From Desmodus rotundus (lineage: Eukaryota > Chordata > Mammalia > Chiroptera > Phyllostomidae), in contig NC_071391.1 in NCBI RefSeq assembly GCF_022682495.2, positions 110,343,195-110,407,194 of the forward strand: a stretch of DNA of 64,000 nucleotides, read 5' to 3'. This document shows, piece by piece, positions 55,418-64,000 of this stretch; the first letter of the stretch is position 1; each line of letters opens with the position of its first letter. The position numbers and the translations under genes were made by a program. Under the pieces are notes generated by a model that saw only the letters and a list, made by a program, of their open reading frames with translations, had not been told where the DNA came from and did no database searches.

Positions 55418-57938
55418 TTTCAGGTCAAGATGGCAGTGTAGGCGCATATGGCTCTTTGCCTCAAACAACCACATCAAAATTACCACTAAAATATAGAGAA
55501 ACCATGACTCAGAACCATCAAAAATCAAATTGAATAGAAGTCTGAAAACTACAGAATTAAAGAAACTACATCCATCAAGACTGGTAAGAAGGCCACAAAT
55601 GTGGAACGGGCTGGTTCCAATGCCATGTGTTGTGGACAAAATTGAGGAAGGATATTTTAGGAGTGATGAGTCCCAGCTCCACACTAAGACACCCCAGCCC
55701 AGGGTTCCACTGCCAGGAATTTAAGTTCCCATCACTTCTGGCTATAAACACCAGTAGGGACTGAGTGGGTAGAAGAAAATTCTAGAGTCTTACACAATTC
55801 CTCTTAAAGAACCCACACATGTACTTACTCAGACTCACTTCCTATGAGCTCCAGCACAAGGGTAGCACCTTGGAAAGCACCAGTGGCATACAGGGAGGAA
55901 CTGAAGTGTCTAGCATCAAGGTAAGCAGAGGTCATTGTCCCTTTTCTGAACCCTCCCTGCACACAGCCACAGAGCTGGCAGGCTGGTGCCATATATGAGA
56001 CTCCATCAACCTGGCTAACCCTGTTTTCCCTGCCTTGCAGATCCCCAGAGACTCTGTCCTACTCAGTTTACTGGCCTATCCAAGCTGTTTTTCCATATGA
56101 ATTGCTGGTCTTGGCTCATGCCTTACAACATCATAAATCCTATCAAATAAGCAACAGCCAACCTCAGAGAGCCCCACGCCCCTGTATCTCTTGCTAAGTG
56201 CTCCCAGGCCCAGCACTAGCAGTAGCCAGCCTAGACTCATAGCAGCAGCCAGTCTAGATTCACAGATTGGCTTCACCTCAGAATCTCCAAGCACTGCACA
56301 AGTAGCAGCCATCTCAGATTGCTTTATAGCTCATGCTGGGTTGTCCTGGGCAAAACACAGGTAGGGGCTGACTTTGGCCAGTAATACCTAAAAAAAACCC
56401 CAGTAATGCCACACCCAGTAGACAGCTATAGACCATGTCAGAGTATCACCATCCTGTCCCTGCATAGCTGATCCTCCACAGAGGACAAAGGTTGGTGGTC
56501 AGTGGTCATAGCCAGTCCTTGCATTTGACTAGCCTGGGTAAAACACTCCTATTGATCTTCCAAAGCAATTAAGGCTCAACTATAAGAGGAGCATGCACTC
56601 AGCCCAAACAGAGGGCACACCTCAAATACCCAGCTTGGGTGATAGGGGAGGTTGTGCCACTGGACCCTACAGGACACCTACTAATTAGGCCATGCTACTA
56701 AGACAAGGAGTCATAGCAACTCTACCTAATACATAGAAAAAACACCAGGAGGCTGCCAAAATGAGGAGACAGTGAAACGTGGCCCAAATGAAAGAACAAA
56801 TCAAAACTCCCACAAAAGAACTAAACAAAATGGAAATAAGCAATCTACCAGATGCAGAGTTCAAAACACTGGACATAAAGATGCTCAAGGAACTTAGTGA
56901 GGACATCAACAACATTTAAAAAATCCAGTTAGAAACAAAGGATACACTAATTGAAATAATAGGGAAATAGTAGACTGAATGAAGCCAAGAATCAAATCAA
57001 TTATTTGGAACATAAGAAAGCAAAAAACAAATAATTAGAACAAGAAGAAAAGTAATGAAAAAAAAAAAAAAAACAAGGATAGTGTAAGGACCCTCTGGGA
57101 CAACTTCAAGCTTACCAACATTTGCAACATATGGGTGTCAGAAGAAGAAGAGAAAGAGCAAGAAATTGGAAATCTATTTGAAAAAATAATGTAAGAAAAA
57201 CTTCCTTAATTTGGCAAAAGAAATAAACATGCAAGTCCAGGAAACACAGAGAGTCTCAAATATGATGGATACAAAGAGGCCCACTCCAAGACACATCATA
57301 ATAAAAATGCCAAAGGTTAAAACTAGCAAATCTTAAAAGCACCAAGAGAAAAGAAGGGTTACCTAAAGGAGAACTCCCATAAGACTGTCAGTTGATTTTT
57401 CAATAGAAACTTAACAGGCTAGAAGGCATTAGTAAGACATATTCAAAGTCATAAAAAGTAGGGACCTACAGCCAAGATTTCTCTACCCACCAAATTATCA
57501 TTTAGAATGGATGGGCAGAAAAAAATGAGCTTCTCAGAGAAGAGAAAACAAAAGGAGTTTATTATCACCAAGCCATTTTTACATGAAATGTTAAAGGGAG
57601 TTATTTAAGAAAAAGAAGATCAAAACTATCAGCAATAAGATGACAATAAATATATATCTATCAACAACTCAATCTAAAAAATAGATGGGAGGGTGGTATT
57701 GGGAAATGGGTAAAGAAGCGAGGGAATTAAGAAGTCATATAGGTAGTTACAGTATAGGCATGGGGGTGTAAACTACAATATAGGAAATGGAGTAGCCAAA
57801 GAGCCTATACACATGATGGGGGACATGAACAATGGTGTGATGATTGTCTGATGGAGTGGGTGACACTAGGTAGAGGAGGGCAAAAGGGGAAAAACTGCAG
57901 CAACTGTAATTGCATAATCAATAAAATTAAAAAATACC
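55418..57938 (+). mobile_element. HAL1-like ORF1-only LINE, copy B, complete
   Basis: A 2.5 kb insertion running from an L1-type 5' end ('caggtcaagatggcagtgtagg') through a ~1.3 kb 5'UTR and ORF1 (56761-57608). The 3'UTR ends 'caactgtaattgcataatc' and an A-rich tail. The near-perfect 15-base duplication at both ends shows the unit is complete and never contained ORF2. More diverged than copies A, C and D, so it represents an older subfamily. Confidence 0.87.
56761..57608 (+). pseudogene. LINE ORF1 protein gene of copy B, degraded
   Basis: Starts with ATG at 56761, followed by 'gcccaaatgaaagaacaaatc', the same start context as the other copies. Coiled-coil, RRM and C-terminal regions can be followed at the DNA level ('ccaagacacatcataataaaa', 'ccatttttacatgaaatgttaaaggg'). 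An A17-type run at about 57059-57073, stops and shifts break it. No frame longer than 78 codons is coding here. Confidence 0.7.
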
Positions 57939-57953
57939 CAAAATATGACTGAA
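57939..57953. repeat. target-site duplication, right copy (HAL1-like B)
   Basis: Second copy of the 15-base duplication (one change) after the tail of copy B. Confidence 0.87.
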
Positions 57954-57996
57954 ATTAACTCAAGAGATGGTTTCCCAACAGATTAAAAGCAGTTGA

Positions 57997-58059
57997 TTCA
58001 TCAAGTGAAAAAAGGAGGTGGGTGATACACCAAGGATTTCCAGAAAGTAGCCCAGGAGT
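57997..58059. other. 63 bases between a possible duplication and copy D
   Basis: Sequence between 'aaaagcagttga' (57985-57996, repeated after the L1 at 62879-62890) and the 5' end of copy D. It matches neither L1 nor the HAL1-like consensus as seen in the other copies. It may be a captured 5' flank or simply host DNA. Confidence 0.4.
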
Positions 58060-59920
58060 TCTGGCCATGATGGAGACATAGGTAGAAACACTTCATTTCC
58101 TCACACAACCAAAAGAAGGACAACAACAAATATTAAAACAAAAAACAACCAGAACTGCCAGATATTCAAACTTCATGGAAGTCCAACAACCGAGGAGTTA
58201 AAGAAACATTCACCCAGACTGCAGAGAAAGGCAGCTGAGGCAGAGAGGACACATAGCCATGGCAGTGGCTGGTGGACCAGTTGGTCCCACATTAGTGGGC
58301 AAATAAGCTGGGAGGAACCATTGGAAAGCGAGCCAGACCGCAGAGTCCAGGGTTTCAGTGTGGGAAACTAGACTCAAAACCTCTGGATTTAAAAATCTGC
58401 AGGAGTTGTGGCAGTGGGAGAAACTCCCAGGATCACAAGAGAGTCCTTGAGAGAGGCCCGCAGGATCCTAGAACGTACACAAACTCACCCATGTGCAAAT
58501 CAGCATCTGAAAAGCCACAATTCTCTTGTGAGAAGTGAGGGAAGTGATGGAAAGTAGGGCTAGAGCAGAGGCAGCAAGTGGCATTGTTCCCTCTCTAACC
58601 CCTCCCCTACAGACAGTGCCACAACACAGCAAAGAGGGTTGCCTTGCCCTGGTGAATACCTAAGGCTCCACCCCTTACAATATAACATGTATGCCAAGAC
58701 AAAGAAATATGGCACAAATGAAAGAACAGATAAAAGCTCCAGAAAAAGAACTAAGTGATGAGGAGATAGCCAACCTATTTGATGAAGATTTCAAAATACT
58801 GATAATCAGGATGCTCACAGAAATGATTAAGCTCATTCACAAAATGTAGGAAGAAATGAAGGCTATACAGAGTGAAATAAAGGAAAACATACAGGGAGCC
58901 AAAAGTGAAGGAAAGGAAATTGAGACTAAACCAAGGATTTGAAACAAAATGAAGAAATAAATATCCAACCAGAACAGAATGAAGAAACAAGAATTCAAAA
59001 AAATGAGGAGAGGCTGAGAAAGCTCTGGAACAACTTTAAATGCTCCAATATCTGAACCATAGGGGTGCCATAAGGAGAAGAGGAAAAACAAGAAATTGAA
59101 AATTTATTTGAACAAATAATGAAGGAAAACTTCTCCAATCTGGCAAAGGAAATAGATTTCCAGGAAGTCCAGGAAGCCCAGAGAGTCACAAAGAAATTGG
59201 ACCCAAGCAGGAACATACCAAGCCACATCATAATTAAGTTACCCAGGATTAAAGATAAGGAAAGAATCTTAAAAGCAGCAAAAGAACAGGAGATAGTTAC
59301 CTACAAAGGAGTTCCCATAAGACTATCAGCTGATTTCTCAAAAGAAACCTTACAAGTAAGAAGGCACTGGAAAGAAGTAATCAAAGTCATGAAAGGCAAG
59401 GACGTACATCCAAGATTACTCTATCCAGCAAAGCTATTATTTAGAATGGATGGGAACATAAAGTGCTTCCTGGATAAGGTCAAGTGAAAGGATTTCATCA
59501 TCACCAAGTCCTTATTATATGAAATGTTAAAGGGACTTATCTAAGAAATAGAAGATAACCAAAACTATGAACAGTAAAATGAGAACAAACTCACAACCAT
59601 CAACAACTGAACCTAAAAAACAAAGACAAAAACTAAGCAAACAACTAGAACAGGAACAGAATCACAGAAATGGAGATCCCATGGAGGATTATCATTGGGG
59701 AGGGGGAGGGGGAGAATGGGGGGGAAAGGTACAGGGAATAAGAAGCATAATAGGTAGGCAGAAAATAGACAAGGGGAGATTAGAAATAGTATAGAAAATG
59801 GAGAAGCCAAAGAACTTATATATATAACCAATGAACTAAGTGGTGGGGGGAAATGCTAGAGAGTGGTAGGGTGCAGGGAGGAGAAGGATAAAGGGGATAA
59901 CAAAATTGGGACAACTGTAG
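58060..59920 (+). mobile_element. HAL1-like ORF1-only LINE, copy D
   Basis: Starts near 'ggccatgatggagacatagg', the same 5' end as copies A and C. It continues through the 5'UTR and ORF1 and the 3'UTR to 'gggacaactgtagtg' at 59908-59922. It then passes, without its own A tail, into the A-rich 'aaaaaagaaagaaaag' that belongs to L1 ORF2. All parts are in forward order. No ORF2 of its own. Confidence 0.85.
58691..59540 (+). pseudogene. LINE ORF1 protein gene of copy D, broken
   Basis: ATG at 58691 opens 52 codons to TAG at 58847-58849. A frameshift follows in the coiled coil. The C-terminal part is open at 59119-59487, with 'NLAKEIDFQEVQEAQ', 'VTYKGVPIRLSADFSKETL', 'RRHWKEVIKVMKGK' and 'LLYPAKLLFRMDG'. 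It ends at a TGA where copies A and C have TTA (Leu). The last ~20 codons remain readable in DNA after that stop. Confidence 0.83.
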
Positions 59921-62878
59921 TGAAAAAAGAAAGAAAAGATAAAAAGGAAGAAGACCCAATAAATATAAACAGAAATGAGAGGAGAAATTAGAACTGATAC
60001 CACAGATATACAAAGGTTTATAAGAAATTACTACAAAGAACTATAAGCCAAGAAATTTGAAAATGTGGGTGAAATGGACAAATTTCTAGAAAAATATAAT
60101 CTTCCAAATCTGAATCAGGAAGAAGCAGAAAGCCTGAAAAGACCAATAACAACTGGTGAAATTGAAGCAATAATATAAAAACTCCCAGCCCACAAAAATC
60201 CTGTAATGAGCAGTTTCACAGGAGAATTTTACAAATTATTTAAGGAAGAGCTAACCCCTATCCTTCTCAGACTATTCCAAAAAATACAAGAAGAGGAAAG
60301 ATTCTCAAACTTTTTTTGTGAGGCCAGCGTCATCCTAATTCCAAAACCAGATAAAGAAACAACAAAGAAAAAACGTACAGGTCAACATTGCTGATGAACA
60401 TAGATGCTAAAATCATCAACAAATATTGCCAAACTGCATCCAGCAATACATTAAAAAGATCAGACACCATGACCAAATGGGATTCATCCTAGGGATGAAA
60501 GAATAATACAATATTTGCAAATCAATAAATGTAACAAAATTGGAAATCACATAAACCAAAGGAAAGATAAAAATCACATGATCATATCAATAGATGAGGA
60601 AAAATTATTTGATAAAGTACAAAACCTATTTATAAGAACACTCAGCAAAGTGGGACTAGAGGGAGCATACCTCAACCTAATAAAGGCCATATACGAGAGA
60701 CCTACAGCCAATATCATACTCAATGGGCAAAAACTAAAAGCTTTCCCACTAAGATCAGGAACAAGATGAGGTTGTTTGCTTTCACCAATTCTATTATACG
60801 TTTATTGGAAGTATTAGCCATAGCAATCAGACAAGGAAAAGAAATAAAAGGCATCAATATTGTAAAGGAGGAAGTAAAACTGTTATTGTTTGCAGATGAC
60901 ATGTTATTGTACATAGAAAACCCTATGACTTCACGAAAAAATTACTCAACCTAATAAGTGAATCAGTCAAAACAGCATGATACGAAGTCAATATTCAGAA
61001 ATCGAAGGCATTTTTGTATACCAATAATGAAGTATCAGAAACATAAATCAGGAAAAAAATACCATTTGCTATAGCAAAAAGAAAAATAAAGTATCAAGGA
61101 ATGCACCTAACCAAGGAGATAAAAGACCTATATTCAGAAAACTACATGACACTGAAGAAAGAAATTAAGGAAGACACAAATAAATGGAAGCATATGCTGT
61201 GTTCATGGATTGGCAGAATTAACATCATCAAAATGTCCATACTACCCAATGCAATTTATAGATTCAACGCAATCCGTATTAAAATATCAATGACATATTC
61301 AAAGATATAGAACAAACATTTCAAAATTTATATGGGACCATAAATGACTGAAAATAGCTGTAGCAATTTTGAGAAAGAAGAACAAAGAAGGAGGAATCAC
61401 AATACCTGACATTAAACTGCATTACAAGGCCACTGTAATGAAAAGAGTCTGGTAGTGGCATATGAACAGACACATAAGTCAATGGAACAGAACAGAGAGC
61501 CCAGAAATAAACCTAAGTCTCTATGGTCAATTAATATTTGACAAAGGGGGAAGAAGCATAATATGGAGTAAAAATAGACTCTTCAATAAATGGTGTTGGG
61601 AGATCTGGAGAGCTACATGCAAAAAAAATGAAACTCGACCACTAGCTTACACCATATACAAAAATCAACTCAAGATGGATAAAAGACTGAAATATAAGTC
61701 ACAACACCATAAAAAGTCCTAGAGAAGAACATAGGCAGGAAAATCTCAGATCCATTCAGCAATATTTTCACCTGGTATGTCCCCCAGAGCAAGGGACATA
61801 AAGGAAAGAATAAACAAACGGGACTTCTTCAAAATCAAAAGCTTCTGCACAGCTAAAGAAGATATCAGCAAAATGAAAAGGGAACCAACCGTATGGGAAA
61901 ATATATTTGCCAATGGTACTTCCTGCAAGGGTTTGATCTCCAAAATATATAAAGAACTCACATGAATCTACTCCAGGAAGAGAACCAATACAATTAAAAA
62001 ATGAACAAAGGACCTGAACAGACACTTCTCCAAGGAGTACATACAGAGGGCCTGGAGACATGTGAAAGGATGCTCAGCATCACTAGCTATCAGGGAGATG
62101 CAAATTAAAATCACAATGAGACACCACTTCACACCGGTCAGAGTGGCCATCATAAACAAATCAACAAATAATAAGTGCTGGTGAGGCTGTGGAGGAAAGG
62201 GAACCCTAGTACACTGTTGGTGGGAATGCAGATTGGTGCAGCCACTGTGGAAAACAATATGGAATTTCCTCAAAAAACAAAAAATGAAACTGCATTTTGA
62301 CCCAGCAATTCCACTGTTGGGATTATACTCTAAGAATCCTGAAACACTAATTCAGAAGAACCTATGCACCCCAATGTTCATAGCAATGCAATTTACAATA
62401 ACCAACTGCTGGAAACAGCCTAAGCGCCCATCAGTAAATAAGTGGGTCAAGAATCTGTGGTACATTTACGCAATGGAATACTACACAGAAGAAAGAAAGA
62501 AGGAGTTCCTACCCTTTGTGACAGCATGGATGGAACTGAAGAGCATTATGGTAAGTTACATAAGCCAGGTGGTGAAAGACAAATATCATATGATCTCACC
62601 TATAAGTGGAACCTAATCAACAAAGCAAACAAGTGAGCAAAATATAAGGAGGGACATTGAAATATAGATCAAACTGACCATAACCAGAGGGGAGGAGGGT
62701 GGTGTATAACAGGAGAAAGAAGGAGAAGGGTCATCAAGGAACATGTATAAAGGACCCACGGACAAAGCCAAAGATGGGTACGATTGAGGGTGGGAGGTGG
62801 TGGTGGGTGGGGCAGGAGAAAGTGGTGTTGGGAAAGTTGAGACAATGTACTTGAACAACAATAAAAAAATAAAACTTA
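59921..62878 (+). mobile_element. L1 LINE, 5'-truncated (ORF2 and 3'UTR)
   Basis: Begins in the part of ORF2 between the endonuclease and the reverse transcriptase. It runs to a 3'UTR with 'gggaggtggtggtgggtggg' and an end 'tgagacaatgtacttgaac' plus A tail. It is joined at its left edge to copy D. 'aaaagcagttga' after its tail (62879-62890) recurs at 57985-57996, upstream of copy D. This suggests that D and this L1 may have entered together. Confidence 0.85.
59930..62616 (+). pseudogene. L1 ORF2, reverse transcriptase and C-terminal part, broken
   Basis: Reverse transcriptase blocks in order: 'SSFTGEFYKLFKEELTPILL' (60206), '[15 protein letters not shown]' and '[22 protein letters not shown]' (60515-60769), '[18 protein letters not shown]' (60766-60954). 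The FADD catalytic motif is intact here. Then '[14 protein letters not shown]' and '[20 protein letters not shown]' (61101), '[17 protein letters not shown]' (61462), and the C-terminus '[16 protein letters not shown]' to 'DKYHMISPISGT' ending at 62616. The endonuclease is absent because of truncation. Several frameshifts and stops separate the blocks, yet similarity is high, so it is fairly young. Confidence 0.88.
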
Positions 62879-62890
62879 AAAAGCAGTTGA

Positions 62891-64000
62891 AGAAAATTAG
62901 TGCATTAAGTAACACAAAAGTAGAAAATATGTTGTCTGAAGAATGCCAATAAAAATAATAGAAAGTGCAGAAAGGAATATAAAACTGTAGAATGAGAGTG
63001 AAAAGGTATAATATGTATATAAAATTATAATCTCATAAGAACAAGAGAGTGAGCACAAAGAAGATAATAAAATACATAATAAAGGTAATTTTTGAAAACT
63101 GAGAAAATACATCCAGCCACAAATTGAAGAAATGCAACATACTCAAATAAGATCAATTTTTAAAGCAGACAAAGAAAGGAAAAGTATAATCTTCAAAAGA
63201 ATAAGAAAAATATTACTACTGAATTTTCAACACAACTGTGAAAAACAAAGGCATTCTTTATTCTAAAAATAAATTATCTTAAATGAAGTTTACATTAACA
63301 TCTTTTTAAAAGAAATAATAGCTATGCAATTTTCATAATGAGTTACACATACACACACTGCTACTTAAAATGTATTTCAAGCAGATAGAAGATGATTCCT
63401 GAAAATAAACATAAAGGTGTAGGGTGGAATCAAGAGCAGGGGAAAAAAGGCATGCATGTGTACACATGATATAACACAGTAAAAATGATTATTATTTATT
63501 GGGAGTACTAGACATATACAGCATTAAAATGCATGGTGATACTGGAGCATAAGGCAGAAGGTGAATAAAAAACTAAAAACATTCTTATAACTCATGCTTT
63601 TGAAAAGTGGATAAAGGACCAATTTATATTAACCTTGAATAAGCTATAAAGTATATATTTTATACTATCTAGGGTAAGCACTAAAATAAAAAAATTAGAA
63701 TGTATAAATAATAAAATAATTGAGGGGAGAAAATGAAACAATACATTAATAATTAGTTTACCCAAGACAAGAAAAAAGAGATTTGTGGATATAGAACATA
63801 GACACAAACAAAAAAACAGTACTAAGAATGTAGATTTAAACTTCAATGTATGTCATTATATTATAGACAAAGTAACTGATTTAATCTATAAAGATGGTCT
63901 GCTTAAAACAGAACAACCTTAGTTAGAGGGATTAGATAGGTAAGAGAGAAATGTATCAAAACAGTTAAAGTGATTGGTATCTGTCACCCCCTTTTATCCT
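62891..64000 (+). repeat. AT-rich DNA, partly old L1-like
   Basis: A-rich plus strand. The part from about 63050 ('aattgaagaaatgcaacata') to 63845 ('aagaatgtagatttaaac') resembles the ORF1-ORF2 junction of old L1. No open frame of a known product. The right edge is cut by the window. Confidence 0.4.

Noticed and set aside
58060..62878. One full-length L1 with both ORFs
   Set aside because: Copy D has its own 3'UTR after ORF1, and the ORF2 part lacks the endonuclease, so this is not a normal ORF1-ORF2 arrangement.
1..64000. Host protein-coding exons or an undescribed multi-gene system
   Set aside because: No frame outside transposable elements shows domain motifs, codon structure or splice-bounded conservation that I can support from one sequence.

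Overview
This is mammalian nuclear DNA, almost certainly from a bat of the Yangochiroptera (vespertilionid-type). The main evidence is nine copies of a tRNA-derived SINE of the Ves type, with the head 'ccctggctggtgtggctcag', a pyrimidine-rich middle and a tail reading 'aaataaataaaatcttt'. LINE-1 copies with an ORF1-only (half-L1, HAL1-like) partner family, short mariner copies and several solo LTRs fit the same source. I recognise no host exon, splice-bounded coding block, tRNA or rRNA. Every open frame with a recognisable product is a piece of a transposable element. The window reads as AT-rich intergenic or deep intronic DNA.

Layout. 0-12 kb: a Ves SINE at the edge, old L1 pieces, a HAL1-like copy with an inverted 5' end (2521-4404), a Ves copy, an old MER5-type element and long unassigned AT-rich DNA. 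12-25 kb: two more Ves copies, a deleted mariner resembling a type I associate with ruminants (14133-14855), a probable LTR (18736-19841), old L1 3' ends, a minus-strand HAL1-like copy (21937-23550), and a short mariner carrying a foreign MER20-like patch (23919-24476). 25-33 kb: one long minus-strand L1 (25529-32190) interrupted by a Ves copy. 33-46 kb: an island of LTRs and two hairpin-bearing DNA transposons. 46-55 kb: old MIR and L2 relics, tiny L1 tails, and a mariner split by an L1 3' end. 55-63 kb: three LINE units in the same direction, namely a complete old ORF1-only element (55418-57938), a second ORF1-only element (58060-59920), and a 5'-truncated L1 ORF2 joined directly to it (to 62878).

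The most informative pattern is the ORF1-only family. Two copies have clear target-site duplications bounding a unit that contains a 5'UTR, ORF1 and a 3' tail but no ORF2, so they moved as such units. They must have used reverse transcriptase supplied in trans. One copy shows the structure expected of twin priming. Another looks like a template-switch chimera with L1. I find no CRISPR, no operon and no convincing unknown gene system. Family names for older repeats are from memory of typical sequences and were not checked against a library.
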